Shown here: in pieces, positions 8,415 to 18,097 of the stretch
Layout of the letters: each line of letters starts with the position of its first letter
How positions within the stretch are numbered: the stretch's first letter is position 1
Source: Pelagimonas sp.
GTDB taxonomy: Bacteria; Pseudomonadota; Alphaproteobacteria; Rhodobacterales; Rhodobacteraceae
DNA length: 64,000 bases
NCBI GenBank assembly: GCA_025210345.1
Contig: JAOARX010000035.1
Location: 62,001-126,000, forward strand
Direction: 5' to 3'
Program-made: the position numbers and the translations under genes
Notes under the pieces: model-generated
What the model was told of the DNA's origin: nothing
Databases searched by the model: none
The model's input: only the letters and a program-made list of their open reading frames with translations

Positions 8415-9614
8415 TTACGAGTTGTGATCGTAGGCGCGTTCCCCGTGGACCATCAGGTCCAGACCGTTGGTCTCGGTCTCAAGATCAACACGCAGCGGCG
8501 TGATGGCCTTGACCACAAAGATCAGCACCAGGGTCACAACGGTGGTGAAGACTCCGACAACCGCAAGGCCACCCAGCTGTGCCGCCCATGTGCCACCGGT
8601 TTCAAAGCCAAGGCTGGCAAAGACCGCAATCATGATGGTGCCAAAGATGCCCCCGACGCCGTGCACGGCAAACACGTCCAGCGTATCGTCGATCTTGAGC
8701 GTGTTGCGCACCAGCGTCACCGCCTCTTGGCACAGAACACCCGCGGCGGCGCCGATGATCAGGGCCTCGATCGGGCCGACAAAGCCGCTGGCCGGTGTGA
8801 TCGACGCAAGGCCCGCGATGGTGCCGGTCACAAGACCCACCAGCGAAGCTTTGCCGAATTTGATCTTTTCCCACAGCGCCCAGGTCAGCGATGCGGTTGC
8901 CGCTGAGATATGCGTGACGGTCAAGGCCATGGCCGCGCCGCCATCGGCCGCCAGTTGGGATCCGCCATTAAAGCCGAACCAGCCAACCCACAGCATCGCC
9001 GCGCCGATCATCACGTAGCCGGGGTTATGGGGCGGGGTGGTGGTGTGTTTGCGCGGGCCAAGAAAGACAGCGATCAACAGCGCCGCAATCCCCGCGGTTT
9101 CATGCACCACGATGCCGCCCGCGAAATCCTTGACACCGGTCTCGCCAAAGATACCGCCATCCGCCAGCATGCCGCCGCCCCAGATCCAGTGAACCACCGG
9201 CGCGTAGCACAACAGCATCCACAAGGCCGAGAAAAGCAGGACAAAGCCAAAGCCCACCCGCTCGACATAGGCGCCGACAATCAGCGCGGGGGTGATGATC
9301 GCGAAGGTCATCTGAAAGGCAAAGAACAGGATTTCCGGAAGCGTGCCCGACAGGCTGTCCGCCGTGACCCCGTTCAAAAAGGCCTTGTCCAAGCCGCCCC
9401 AAAGCCCGCTGGAGCCGGGTCCAAAGGCGATGGAATAGCCAAATGCCAGCCAAAGCACGCTCATCAAACAGGCGATGGCATAGCAATGCATAAAGACGCT
9501 CAGCACATTGCGCGCCCGTACAAGGCCGCCGTAAAACAAGGCCAAGCCCGGCAGGGTCATAAACAACACCAGTGCTGTGGCGACAATAATCCAGGCGGTA
9601 TCCGCTCCGTTCAT
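8415..9614 (-). CDS. amtB: Ammonium transporter
   Basis: A 399-residue Amt/MEP/Rh-family inner-membrane channel for ammonium with about eleven hydrophobic helices. Signature sequences include MTLPGLALFYGGLVRARNVL near the N-terminus, FQMTFAIITPALIVGAYVER, the DFAGGIVVHETAGIAALL block and the pore-histidine segment DVFAVHGVGGIFGTI. ATG 9614 has AGGGAG upstream. In many proteobacteria glnK precedes amtB; no PII gene is present here. Two copies of a candidate NtrC box lie 140-290 bases upstream, so nitrogen control is likely. Confidence 0.95.
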   Translation of the reverse strand: MNGADTAWIIVATALVLFMTLPGLALFYGGLVRARNVLSVFMHCYAIACLMSVLWLAFGYSIAFGPGSSGLWGGLDKAFLNGVTADSLSGTLPEILFFAFQMTFAIITPALIVGAYVERVGFGFVLLFSALWMLLCYAPVVHWIWGGGMLADGGIFGETGVKDFAGGIVVHETAGIAALLIAVFLGPRKHTTTPPHNPGYVMIGAAMLWVGWFGFNGGSQLAADGGAAMALTVTHISAATASLTWALWEKIKFGKASLVGLVTGTIAGLASITPASGFVGPIEALIIGAAAGVLCQEAVTLVRNTLKIDDTLDVFAVHGVGGIFGTIMIAVFASLGFETGGTWAAQLGGLAVVGVFTTVVTLVLIFVVKAITPLRVDLETETNGLDLMVHGERAYDHNS

Positions 9615-9753
9615 GGGTCAACTCCCTCCGTGTCCCGTGACGGCGTTCCGGCTCTGGCCCGAAACGCGCTTGGAGGAGCAGAAAGCGGAAAAGGCCTGTT
9701 GAAAAAAGCAGCGAAGCCCCGTCAGGGCGCACAAAATGACGGCGGTTTTGCAA

Positions 9754-9774
9754 TTGCCCAATTAATGGGCGCAA
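9754..9774. promoter_or_regulatory. Candidate NtrC box A upstream of amtB
   Basis: The core GCCCAATTAATGGGC (9756-9770) reads GCC-N9-GGC, flanked by TT and GCAA. It is 140 bases upstream of the amtB start and aligns with boxes B (9884) and C (12080) on the shared TTGCCCA left half. Binding by NtrC is inference from the genes it precedes. Confidence 0.55.
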
Positions 9775-9883
9775 TATCGGGCGCGTGATCATGTGTTGGG
9801 CACTCGGGGAATGCTCAGAAATAGGGATCGAATCTTAAATTCTGGGCAGTCCTGTGGTCTCGCCCTTGGGTGGCGGTAGGTAA

Positions 9884-9902
9884 TTGCCCAAAAAATAAGC
9901 AA
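9884..9902. promoter_or_regulatory. Candidate NtrC box B upstream of amtB
   Basis: TTGCCCAAAAAATAAGCAA differs at one base from box C at 12080-12098. It is about 270 bases upstream of amtB and just after the cinA stop. On the minus strand its T-run follows a small GC stem (GCCCG/CGGGC), so it could also act as the cinA terminator; the near-identity with box C argues for a protein site. Confidence 0.5.
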
Positions 9903-9913
9903 TCGCCCGGACG

Positions 9914-10387
9914 TTAGGCGGGCTGCAGAGCGGATAGGATCAAGTCCAGCGCATGATCGCGCGCCGCCGCACGAACCCTGTCGCGACCCAGCGCGCCATG
10001 TTCCATGGTCTGGCTGAGCACCTCCAATGGCGTGGCCAGCGCATAGCACACCCGCCCTTCCGGTTTGAACTCGGATCCGCCGGGGCCCGCGATGCCGCTG
10101 ATGGCCACGGCGATATCGGCCCGCGCGGCCTGCAACGCACCGCGCGCCATTTCCTCTGCCACCTGTTCTGATACCGCGCCATGATCCGCAAGCGTCTGCC
10201 CGGAGACCCCCAGCATTTCCTGCTTGGCCAGATTGGAATAGGTGACAAAGCCGCGTTCGAACATCGCGGAAGAGCCGGGGATATCCGTCAGGCTGGCGGC
10301 GACCATGCCCCCGGTGCAGCTTTCGGCGCAGGTGATGGTGACACCCTTGGCGCAGGCGGCCCCGACAATGGTGGCGGCGCGGCTCAC
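9914..10387 (-). CDS. Nicotinamide-nucleotide amidohydrolase, CinA C-terminal family
   Basis: A 157-residue stand-alone CinA C-terminal domain (PncC). It deamidates nicotinamide mononucleotide to nicotinate mononucleotide in pyridine-nucleotide recycling. The signature TCAESCTGGMVAASLTDIPG and the block AVAISGIAGPGGSEFKPEG are both complete. The start codon is GTG at 10387, overlapping the pgpA stop by four bases (GTGA), so the two are translationally coupled. It is the last gene of the ispDF-pgpA-cinA operon. Confidence 0.9.
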   Translation of the reverse strand: MSRAATIVGAACAKGVTITCAESCTGGMVAASLTDIPGSSAMFERGFVTYSNLAKQEMLGVSGQTLADHGAVSEQVAEEMARGALQAARADIAVAISGIAGPGGSEFKPEGRVCYALATPLEVLSQTMEHGALGRDRVRAAARDHALDLILSALQPA

Positions 10388-10875
10388 ATCATCACCCCGT
10401 GGTAAAGAAAGGCCAGGCCGATGGTGACAATGGCCGCAAAGACCCCCGCCCAGACATCATCCAGCATCACCCCCATGGGCGTGCCCAAACGGTCCGCGCG
10501 CCCCACCAGCCAGGGTTTGGAGATGTCAAACAGGCGAAAGAACACAAAGGCGCTGATCCAGCCCGGCCACAGCCGCCAAAGGTCCACGCCCATCATCCCC
10601 GCGCCATAAGCCACCGGAAACAGGGCGATCCACTGGCCAACCACCTCGTCGACCACCACCCATGACGGATCATGATCCGCATCGGGGCTGGCCGTCACGG
10701 CTTTGGTCGCGATCCAGCCCAGATAGAACATCAGCCCCGTGGCCACCAGCAACAAGGGAAATCCACCGATCAACACAACAGCGTAGGCCAGGGGCAGGGC
10801 GGCCAGGCTACCCCAGGTTCCGGGCGCCGGACGCAGAAAGCCAACTCCGGCCACCGATGCGATCCCTCTCATCAT
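10384..10875 (-). CDS. pgpA: Phosphatidylglycerophosphatase A
   Basis: A 163-residue integral membrane phosphatase converting phosphatidylglycerophosphate to phosphatidylglycerol. Recognisable motifs are [17 protein letters not shown] near the N-terminus, the [14 protein letters not shown] acidic motif, and [14 protein letters not shown] near the C-terminus, with three to four hydrophobic helices. The frame is open far upstream inside ispDF, but the ATG pair at 10875/10872 overlaps the ispDF TGA, so the start is there. Coupled at both ends, it lies between ispDF and cinA. Confidence 0.9.
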   Translation of the reverse strand: MMRGIASVAGVGFLRPAPGTWGSLAALPLAYAVVLIGGFPLLLVATGLMFYLGWIATKAVTASPDADHDPSWVVVDEVVGQWIALFPVAYGAGMMGVDLWRLWPGWISAFVFFRLFDISKPWLVGRADRLGTPMGVMLDDVWAGVFAAIVTIGLAFLYHGVMM

Positions 10876-12005
10876 GCTTTCACCAAAGTCGCCGTGGCAA
10901 TCGCGGCAATCCCTTCTTCGCGGCCGGTAAAACCCAGTTGCTCCGAGGTCGTGGCCTTGATCGACACGCGGTCCATCTCCAGTCCCATGATCCGCGCCAT
11001 TTCCGCCATCATGGCGGGCGCGTGCGGGCCGATCTTGGGGCGTTCGCAGATCAGGGTGCAATCGACATTCGACAGGGTGAATCCCTTGGAACGCGCCAAT
11101 TCAGCGGCGTGTTTCAGGAAGATCTCGCTGGCGGCGCCTTTCCACTGCGGATCTGATGGGGGAAAGTGGCGCCCGATGTCGCCTTCGGCCAATGCGCCAT
11201 AGATCGCATCGGTCACCGCATGCATGCCGACATCCGCGTCCGAGTGCCCTTTGAGCGCCTTGTCGTGCGGGATTTTCACGCCGCAGAGGATCACGTGATC
11301 TCCGTCCTCGAACGCATGCACGTCATAGCCATTGCCCAGCCGGATATCCATCTTGGTCTCTTTCAGCAGTGTCTCTGCCCGCGCAAAGTCTTCGGGCGTG
11401 GTGATCTTTAGATTGCGTTCATCGCCCACAACGATGGCCACGTCCAGCCCTGCCGCGCGGGCCACGGCCACGTCATCGGCGGCGTCTTGTGGATGGGCGC
11501 GGTGGGCGCTCAGGATGTCTGTATATATAAAGCCCTGTGGCGTTTGCGCGCGAAACAGCCCGTCGCGGTCTGTCGTGCCGCTGACCAGCCCCCCCGCTCC
11601 GGTCCAAAGCGCATCCGTCACCGCAAGGGCTGGGGCCGCGCCCGCGTGGGTGTGCAGGGCCTCTTCGACCGCATGGATCACGGTATCGGGCACGCAACAG
11701 CGCGCCACATCATGGATCAGAACCTTGTCGGGTGGCGCGTCTTGAAAGGCTTCCAGCCCCGCTTTGACCGAGCCAGAGCGCTCAGCGGCCCCATGCACCA
11801 GCGTGACATCCAGCCCGGTGCAGACCTGCGCGGCCAGCGCTTGATCATCGGGGTGAATCACCATGACCAAAGCTCCGCGCCCGGCAAAGCGTTCCAGCGT
11901 CCAGCGCGCGACAGGTTTGCCCGCGACGGTGCGCCATTGCTTGGCAAGCCCAGCCCCCGCGCGCCGTCCGCGCCCGGCGGCGACAATCACGTATCCCGTT
12001 GTCAT
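10872..12005 (-). CDS. ispDF: Bifunctional IspD/IspF enzyme of the MEP isoprenoid pathway
   Basis: A 377-residue fusion catalysing two steps of the MEP pathway: IspD (CTP plus MEP to CDP-ME) in residues 1 to about 220 and IspF (cyclisation to MEcPP) in the rest. IspD shows the [18 protein letters not shown] nucleotide loop and FRAQTPQGF. IspF shows [11 protein letters not shown], then [19 protein letters not shown] with the zinc ligands and [14 protein letters not shown]. Such fusions are typical of alphaproteobacteria. ATG 12005 has GAGGGG five bases ahead; the longer frame to 12098 lacks conservation. Box C lies 75 bases upstream. Confidence 0.95.
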   Translation of the reverse strand: MTTGYVIVAAGRGRRAGAGLAKQWRTVAGKPVARWTLERFAGRGALVMVIHPDDQALAAQVCTGLDVTLVHGAAERSGSVKAGLEAFQDAPPDKVLIHDVARCCVPDTVIHAVEEALHTHAGAAPALAVTDALWTGAGGLVSGTTDRDGLFRAQTPQGFIYTDILSAHRAHPQDAADDVAVARAAGLDVAIVVGDERNLKITTPEDFARAETLLKETKMDIRLGNGYDVHAFEDGDHVILCGVKIPHDKALKGHSDADVGMHAVTDAIYGALAEGDIGRHFPPSDPQWKGAASEIFLKHAAELARSKGFTLSNVDCTLICERPKIGPHAPAMMAEMARIMGLEMDRVSIKATTSEQLGFTGREEGIAAIATATLVKA

Positions 12006-12079
12006 GGTGCCCCTCTGATTGCATATCTTTGGCTTACGGGGCTTATGGCGCAGCAAACTCTGCTTGCAAACTGGTACTT

Positions 12080-12098
12080 TTGCCCAAAAAATAGGCAA
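12080..12098. promoter_or_regulatory. Candidate NtrC box C between ispDF and dusB-ntrBC
   Basis: TTGCCCAAAAAATAGGCAA has a GCC-N9-GGC core and is 18 of 19 identical to box B. It lies about 94 bases upstream of the dusB start, a fitting place for autoregulation of the nitrogen operon, and 75 bases upstream of ispDF on the other strand. Confidence 0.55.
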
Positions 12099-12191
12099 GT
12101 GCTTAGTTTGCCCTCACGAATACCCGTTGAAATCATTGCTGCCGTGCAGCATGAGCGCTAACTCAAAGATAGATGCACAAGGAATAGGCAG

Positions 12192-13175
12192 TTGAGCCTC
12201 ACGATCCGCGATATAGATATTCAGCCCCCCGTGCTGCTGGCGCCTTTGGCGGGAATCACCGATTTGCCCTTTCGCAATCTGGTGTCCTCGTTTGGGGCGG
12301 GGCTGGTTGTGTCGGAGATGATCGCCAGTGGGGAATTCCTGACAGCGCGTCCCGGCACCCGCGAAAAGGCCGAACTGGGGGCGCAGATTGAAAACACATC
12401 AGTGCAGATCGCCGGGCGTGAACCCAGCCCCATGGCCGAAGCCGCGCGGATGGTGCAGGACATGGGCGCGCGGGTGATCGACATCAACATGGGCTGCCCC
12501 GCGAAAAAGGTGACGGGCGGCTGGTCCGGGTCGGCGCTGATGCAGGTGCCGGACCACGCGCTGAAACTGATCGAAGCGGTGGTTGCGGCGGTCGAGGTGC
12601 CGGTCACGCTGAAAACCCGGTTGGGGTGGGATGACAGCAGCTTGAATGCGGCGGATCTGGCCGCGCGCAGCGCCGAGGCCGGCGTGCAGATGGTGGTGAT
12701 TCACGGGCGGACGCGGTGCCAGTTCTACAAGGGGCAGGCCGATTGGGCCGCTATTCGCGCGGTCAGTGAGGCCGTGACCATCCCGGTGGTCGCCAATGGC
12801 GATATCATTGACACAGACAGCGCGCGCCGGGCCCTGGGCCAATCGGGCGCGCAGGGGGTGATGGTCGGGCGCGGGGCGCAGGGAGCACCCTGGCGTTTGG
12901 CGCAGATCGCCCATGATCTTTATGGCGCACCGGCGCCGATTATCCCCACGGGCAAGGCTTTTACCGACATGGTTTCAACCCATTACCAAGAAATGTTGCG
13001 TTTTTACGGGGCGCAGCTGGGCAACCGCGTCGCGCGCAAACATCTGGGGTGGTACATGGACAACACCCGGCCCGCGCCCGCTTTGCGGCAGGCTGTTTTG
13101 ACCGAAAAGGACCCTGAGCAGGTCCTGCGCCTGTTGCCCGAGGCACTGGAAACCCCGTTGCAGGAGGCCGTGTAA
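12192..13175 (+). CDS. dusB: tRNA-dihydrouridine synthase (NifR3-like)
   Basis: A 327-residue FMN-dependent enzyme reducing uridines in the tRNA D-loop. The motifs are complete: APLAGITDLPFRNLV, the catalytic cysteine in DINMGCPAKKV, VIHGRTRCQFYKGQAD and the FMN phosphate site VVANGDI with GVMVGRGAQGAPW. The start is TTG 12192, with AAGGA nine bases ahead; no in-frame ATG serves better. It heads the dusB-ntrB-ntrC operon, the arrangement that gave the gene its old name nifR3, and overlaps the ntrB start by one base. Confidence 0.94.
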   Translation: MSLTIRDIDIQPPVLLAPLAGITDLPFRNLVSSFGAGLVVSEMIASGEFLTARPGTREKAELGAQIENTSVQIAGREPSPMAEAARMVQDMGARVIDINMGCPAKKVTGGWSGSALMQVPDHALKLIEAVVAAVEVPVTLKTRLGWDDSSLNAADLAARSAEAGVQMVVIHGRTRCQFYKGQADWAAIRAVSEAVTIPVVANGDIIDTDSARRALGQSGAQGVMVGRGAQGAPWRLAQIAHDLYGAPAPIIPTGKAFTDMVSTHYQEMLRFYGAQLGNRVARKHLGWYMDNTRPAPALRQAVLTEKDPEQVLRLLPEALETPLQEAV

Positions 13176-14251
13176 TGGTTGTGGATGAAAGCCTGGTCTG
13201 GTCGTCGCTGCCCGTCCCCGCGATCTTGATTGATGAAGATGAGCGCATTGGCGGGCTGAACCCCGCCGCTGAAGGATTTTTCAACAGTTCCGCGAAGTCG
13301 CTCAAAGGACAACCGATCTGGGATCGGCTAGCCGTGGATGCCCCGCTGGAAGAAAGTCTTATACGGGCGCGGGCGCATGGGACGCCGCTGTTTGTCAATG
13401 ATGTCGATGTGGGCACGGGGGACCGCCCGCCATTGGTGTGCAACCTGCAAATCGCGCCGATCACCGGGCGCTCGGGCTGGATGGTCATGCTGATTAGCCC
13501 GCGTGAATTGGCCGGGCGCATGACGCAAAGCCACTCGGTCAAGGCGGCGGCCAAGTCCGCGATCGGCATGGCGGAGATGCTGGCCCATGAGATCAAGAAC
13601 CCGCTGGCGGGCATCGCCGGTGCGGCCCAACTGCTGTCCATGAACCTTGCGCCCGAGGACCTTGAGTTGACGGATTTGATCGTCGAAGAGACGCGCCGCA
13701 TCGTCAAATTGCTTGAGCAGGTTGAACAGTTTGGTAACCTGTCTGCGCCCGAACTGAACCCGGTCAACATTCACGATGTGCTGGATCGGTCGCGGCGCTC
13801 GGCCCTGTTGGGTTTTGGCGCCCATATGCGCATCATCGAAGACTATGACCCGTCGCTTCCCATGGCCATGGGGGACAGCGATCAGTTGCAGCAAGTCGTA
13901 CTGAATCTGCTGAAAAACGCGTCGGAAGCGGCTGACAAGCAGGGCGGCACCATTCGGTTGCGCACCTATTACGAACACAGCTTTCGTTTGCGTCGGGCGG
14001 ATGGCACGGGGCATTCCCTGCCGTTGCAAATCGAGATCACCGATGATGGACCGGGGCTGCCCGAAGACATCAAGGCCGATATTTTTGATCCCTTTGTATC
14101 GGGGCGTGAAAACGGCACCGGGCTGGGGCTCGCGCTGGTGAGCAAGATCATATCGGACCACGGGGGCTGGATCTCGGTTGATTCCATTCCCGGGCGGACG
14201 ACATTTCGAATTTCACTATCGCGTGCGCGCGGCAAAACCAACGAGGGCTGA
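13175..14251 (+). CDS. ntrB: Nitrogen regulation sensor kinase NtrB
   Basis: A 358-residue cytoplasmic histidine kinase/phosphatase acting on NtrC and normally controlled by PII. An N-terminal PAS domain (residues 5-115) is followed by the phospho-acceptor helix with His138 in [20 protein letters not shown], and by an ATPase domain with [18 protein letters not shown] and [13 protein letters not shown] boxes. No membrane segment is present. It overlaps dusB by one base and sits two bases from ntrC, so the three are one operon. Confidence 0.96.
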   Translation: MVVDESLVWSSLPVPAILIDEDERIGGLNPAAEGFFNSSAKSLKGQPIWDRLAVDAPLEESLIRARAHGTPLFVNDVDVGTGDRPPLVCNLQIAPITGRSGWMVMLISPRELAGRMTQSHSVKAAAKSAIGMAEMLAHEIKNPLAGIAGAAQLLSMNLAPEDLELTDLIVEETRRIVKLLEQVEQFGNLSAPELNPVNIHDVLDRSRRSALLGFGAHMRIIEDYDPSLPMAMGDSDQLQQVVLNLLKNASEAADKQGGTIRLRTYYEHSFRLRRADGTGHSLPLQIEITDDGPGLPEDIKADIFDPFVSGRENGTGLGLALVSKIISDHGGWISVDSIPGRTTFRISLSRARGKTNEG

Positions 14252-14253
14252 AC

Positions 14254-15624
14254 ATGGATGGAACCGTATTGGTCGCAGATGACGACCGCACCATTCGCAC
14301 CGTTTTGACACAGGCTCTGACCCGCGCGGGGTGCAAGGTGCACGCGACCTCAAGCCTGACCACGCTGATGCGTTGGGTGGGGGAGGGCAAGGGGGATGTG
14401 GTGATCTCTGACGTGATGATGCCCGATGGCAATGGGCTTGAGATGCTGCCCAAGATCAATGAGGACCGGCCAGATCTGCCGGTGATCGTGATCTCGGCGC
14501 AAAACACCATTATGACCGCCATTCAGGCCGCCGAAGCGCAGGCATATGATTATCTGCCCAAACCCTTCGATTTGCCCGATCTGATGAAACGCACGGCGCG
14601 CGCGCTGGAGACGCGGGTGCGTGGCGCGGCGCGCGAAGAGCCCGCGACCGGGGCTGATACCCCCGAAGAGCTGCCTCTTGTGGGGAAAACCCCGGTCATG
14701 CAGGCGCTGTACCGGCTTGTGGCGCGGGTGATGAACACGGATCTGCCGGTGTTGATCACCGGCGAAAGCGGTACGGGCAAATCGCTGATCGCGCGCGCCC
14801 TGCATGACTTTTCCGACCGCAGAACGCTGCCGTTTGTGACGGTGACCGGGGCGGATCTGATGGATCTGGACGGGCCCGCCCGCGTTCTGGCGCGGGTCAA
14901 AGGGGGGACGTTGCTGATTGATGAGATCGCCGACATCGGTCCCGAGGTCCAGCAGCGAATCGTGCGCATGATGGATGCCCCCGGCGATCATGCGCCGCGG
15001 TTTCTGGCGGCGTCGCAGCACGATCCGCAAAGCCTGATCGAAAGCGGCAAGGTGCGTCAGGATCTGTTTTACCGGCTGGACGGGGCCGCGATTGCCGTGC
15101 CGTCGCTGCGCGAGCGGGTGGATGACATCCCGCTGCTGGCCGAACATTTCCTGCTGCGCGCCGAACGCGACGGGCTGACCAAGCGCTGGTTGTCGCAACA
15201 GGCCTCGGATCTGATCCGCGTCTACAGCTGGCCCGGGAATGTGCGCCAGCTTGAAAACGCCATCCGCCGTCTGTCCCTGACCGGGCGCGCTGAGGAAATC
15301 TCGCGCTCTGAGGTCGAGGGCGTGCTGGGCAATCAGCCCGAGACGCGCGAAGTGCTGGCTGGGGGGGACAGCGAAAAGCTGGGCGACTCTGTTGCGCGCC
15401 ATCTGCGGCGGTACTTTGACCTGCATGGCGGCATGTTGCCACCGGCGGGCCTGTATGGCCGCATCCTGCGCGAGGTCGAGGTGCCCCTGATCGAAATCGC
15501 CCTGGAAGCGACCGGCGGAAATCAGGCGAAATGCGCCGATCTTCTTGGCATCAATCGTAATACTTTGCGCAAGAAGATCACCGAGCTGGATATTCGCGTG
15601 ACACGGCGCCGCAAGTTGATGTAA
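14254..15624 (+). CDS. ntrC: Nitrogen regulation response regulator NtrC, lacking GAFTGA
   Basis: A 456-residue response regulator: a receiver domain with phospho-acceptor Asp53 ([15 protein letters not shown]), an AAA+ domain with Walker A GESGTGKS (170-177) and Walker [12 protein letters not shown], and a C-terminal Fis-type helix-turn-helix ([19 protein letters not shown]). The region that in enteric NtrC holds ELFGHEKGAFTGA is shortened to [20 protein letters not shown], so the sigma-54 contact loop is missing. Rhodobacter capsulatus NtrC is known to lack this loop and to activate sigma-70 RNA polymerase; I infer the same here. Confidence 0.96.
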   Translation: MDGTVLVADDDRTIRTVLTQALTRAGCKVHATSSLTTLMRWVGEGKGDVVISDVMMPDGNGLEMLPKINEDRPDLPVIVISAQNTIMTAIQAAEAQAYDYLPKPFDLPDLMKRTARALETRVRGAAREEPATGADTPEELPLVGKTPVMQALYRLVARVMNTDLPVLITGESGTGKSLIARALHDFSDRRTLPFVTVTGADLMDLDGPARVLARVKGGTLLIDEIADIGPEVQQRIVRMMDAPGDHAPRFLAASQHDPQSLIESGKVRQDLFYRLDGAAIAVPSLRERVDDIPLLAEHFLLRAERDGLTKRWLSQQASDLIRVYSWPGNVRQLENAIRRLSLTGRAEEISRSEVEGVLGNQPETREVLAGGDSEKLGDSVARHLRRYFDLHGGMLPPAGLYGRILREVEVPLIEIALEATGGNQAKCADLLGINRNTLRKKITELDIRVTRRRKLM

Positions 15625-15744
15625 AACAGCCACACACTGTGGCCGCATTGCACGCCAATCACGGATTTCTCCGTTCTGTGCCGTGAGAGCCACAAGATCT
15701 GGCGGGTGTCCATTCAGACACCACATCGAGGCGAGGGACAGGCT

Positions 15745-18057
15745 GTGGCCATAGGGGCACGCTCGGACAAGGTAGTATCTACAGGGGGGCGCAAGTTTTC
15801 TGCCGCCTCCAGCTGGTCAAAGCTCAACCGCTTGCGGCGCCAGCGGCGGGTTCAGAACCTGCTGACACTGACGCTTGTGGCGCTGGGGCCTGCCTTGGCG
15901 CTGGCCACCTTCCTTGTGATGGGGCCGCTTAATCTTGGGGCCTCGGCCACGCTTTTGCGGCTCGTGCTGTTGGCGGATTTTGTCTATGTTCTCGTGCTGG
16001 CGGCCATGGTGCTGTCGCGGGTTGCGCGGATGATTGCCGATCGACGGGCGCAGTCTGCGGGCTCGCGGTTGCACCTGCGGCTGACGGCCTCTTTTGTGCT
16101 GATGGCCCTGTTTCCCACGGTGACGGTTGCGGTCTTTGCGGTGTTGACCATCAACATCGGTCTTGAAACCTGGTTTTCCAGTCGTGTGCAGAATGTGGTG
16201 GGGGCATCGCTTTCCGCCGCCGAAGCCTATGAGGCGGAACAACGTTCGGACCTGGTCGAAGATGCCTGGGCGCTTGCGGGCTATCTGGATGCCAGCCAAA
16301 GCAGCGCGCGGGTGATGAATGACGGCGATCTGCGGCAGGTGCTGGGGCAGGGGCATGCCCAGATCAAGCGGGATCTGCGCGAAGCCTATATCATTGATGG
16401 CGCAGGCGAGATCCGGGTGCGGGGCGCGCGGTCCTACCTGTTTGATTTCGAACAGCCCACGGCCGTGGATTTCGCGGGTCTGGACCAGGACCGCGTGGTG
16501 ATCATTCAGGACTGGCCCAACAATGAGATGCGCGCCTTGATTGCCCTGCGGGCCTATTCAGATCGCTATCTTTATGTCAGCCGCGACGTGGATGGCGACA
16601 TCCTGACCCTGCTGGATGAAACGCAGGCCACGGCGCGCTATTACCAGCAGCAAGAAACCGAACGGGGTCGCCGCCTGTTTGACTTTGCCATCCTGTATCT
16701 TGGGTTTGCGCTCTTGCTGATCCTGGCCGCCACTTGGGCGGGGCTGTGGTTCGCGGAGCGTCTCAGCCGCCCGGTGGGGCGGCTTGCCGGTGCGGCGCAG
16801 CGCGTGGGCACCGGGGATCTCGATGTGCAGGTGATCGAAGATGAGGGCGACGATGAAATTTCGATGCTGGGGCGCTATTTCAACCAGATGACCCGCCAGC
16901 TCAAGGTGCAGCGGGAAACCCTGCTGGAAAACACCCGCCAGATCGAACGCCGCCAGCGGCTGTTTGACTCGGTGCTGACCTCGGTCACCTCTGGCGTGGT
17001 CGGGCTGGACCCCGAGGGCAAGGTGACCTTTGTGAACCGCTCGGCCGAGCGTCTGCTAGGCTGGCACGATCCGCATCAGGCCATGCCACTGCCCGTCGCC
17101 GTGCCCGAGTTCGGCCCCCTGTTTGAAGGTCTCCGGGACGGCGGTGGCGAGACCGCGCAAGACGAGATCAAAGTATCGCGTGAGGGGCGGATGGAGAATC
17201 TCTTGGTACGGGTGTCGACCCGGCGCCGTGCCGACGAAAGTCTCGAAGGTTACGTGGTGGCCTTTGACGATGTGACCGATCTGGTCAGCGCCCAGCGGAT
17301 GGCCGCTTGGGGGGACGTGGCGCGCCGCATCGCCCATGAGATCAAGAACCCGCTGACGCCCATCCAATTGTCCGCTGATCGCATCCGCCGCAAGTTCGGC
17401 CGCCAGCTGGAGGAAAAAGACGCGGATCAGCTGGAAAATATGACCGGCGTGATCATCCGCCAGACCGAAGACCTGCGCCGGATTGTCGACGAGTTCTCGA
17501 AATTTGCGCGCATGCCCGAGCCCGAGCGCAGGCCCGAAGACATCGCAGACCTCCTGCGCGGCGCGGTGTTGTTGCAGGAAAACGGCCAGCCGCATGTGCG
17601 CTTTGACAGCCAGATCGACGCCACGCCCATGCCCGCGCAACTGGATGCGACCATGATCGGGCAGGCCCTGACCAACCTGATCAAGAACGCGGGCGAAGCC
17701 ATTGAAAGCCTTGAGGAACGTGGCGCACCTGACGGGCACAGCCCGCAGATCCGGGTGCAGGCCAGGGTCGCAGGCGACCGGGCGGAAATCCGCATTATGG
17801 ACAACGGCATTGGATTGCCCGAAGACCGCGCGCGGCTGTTCGAACCCTATGTCACCACCCGCGATAAAGGCACCGGGCTGGGCCTGCCCATCGTGAAAAA
17901 AATCATCGAGGAACATGGCGGCACACTGGCGTTGGAAGACGCGCCCGAATTTGGCACGCCCCCCGGGCATTTCGGGGCCATGGCCGTGGTCTGCCTGCCC
18001 CTGGATGCGCAGGCAGCCGAGGCGCGGGCCGCGAAGGAAAAGGTTCTAACCCAATGA
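15745..18057 (+). CDS. ntrY: Sensor kinase NtrY
   Basis: A 770-residue membrane-bound histidine kinase pairing with NtrX. There are two hydrophobic segments near the N-terminus, a third pair flanking a periplasmic region of about 180 residues (LTASFVLMALFPTVTVAVFA, then FAILYLGFALLLILAATWAG), a HAMP linker, a PAS domain (SGVVGLDPEGKVTFVNRSAE), a histidine box with His531 ([20 protein letters not shown]) and an ATPase domain (DNGIGLP, GLGLPIVKKIIEEHGG). The frame starts at GTG 15706; I prefer GTG 15745, which has GAGGG seven bases ahead. Confidence 0.93.
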   Translation: MAIGARSDKVVSTGGRKFSAASSWSKLNRLRRQRRVQNLLTLTLVALGPALALATFLVMGPLNLGASATLLRLVLLADFVYVLVLAAMVLSRVARMIADRRAQSAGSRLHLRLTASFVLMALFPTVTVAVFAVLTINIGLETWFSSRVQNVVGASLSAAEAYEAEQRSDLVEDAWALAGYLDASQSSARVMNDGDLRQVLGQGHAQIKRDLREAYIIDGAGEIRVRGARSYLFDFEQPTAVDFAGLDQDRVVIIQDWPNNEMRALIALRAYSDRYLYVSRDVDGDILTLLDETQATARYYQQQETERGRRLFDFAILYLGFALLLILAATWAGLWFAERLSRPVGRLAGAAQRVGTGDLDVQVIEDEGDDEISMLGRYFNQMTRQLKVQRETLLENTRQIERRQRLFDSVLTSVTSGVVGLDPEGKVTFVNRSAERLLGWHDPHQAMPLPVAVPEFGPLFEGLRDGGGETAQDEIKVSREGRMENLLVRVSTRRRADESLEGYVVAFDDVTDLVSAQRMAAWGDVARRIAHEIKNPLTPIQLSADRIRRKFGRQLEEKDADQLENMTGVIIRQTEDLRRIVDEFSKFARMPEPERRPEDIADLLRGAVLLQENGQPHVRFDSQIDATPMPAQLDATMIGQALTNLIKNAGEAIESLEERGAPDGHSPQIRVQARVAGDRAEIRIMDNGIGLPEDRARLFEPYVTTRDKGTGLGLPIVKKIIEEHGGTLALEDAPEFGTPPGHFGAMAVVCLPLDAQAAEARAAKEKVLTQ

Positions 18058-18097
18058 ATTGTAATATGAATACCAAAGACGACAACGGAGAGGCACA

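Noticed and set aside
9655-9671. A sigma-54-like sequence TGGCCCGAAACGCGCTT upstream of amtB
   Set aside because: It is on the strand pointing away from amtB, and its -24/-12 elements are only partial. NtrC here also lacks the loop needed to work with sigma-54.
14350-15726. Long open frame of 458 codons antisense to ntrC
   Set aside because: It mirrors the ntrC frame, is rich in His, Gln and Arg, and has no recognised motif; long antisense frames are expected in this GC-rich sequence.
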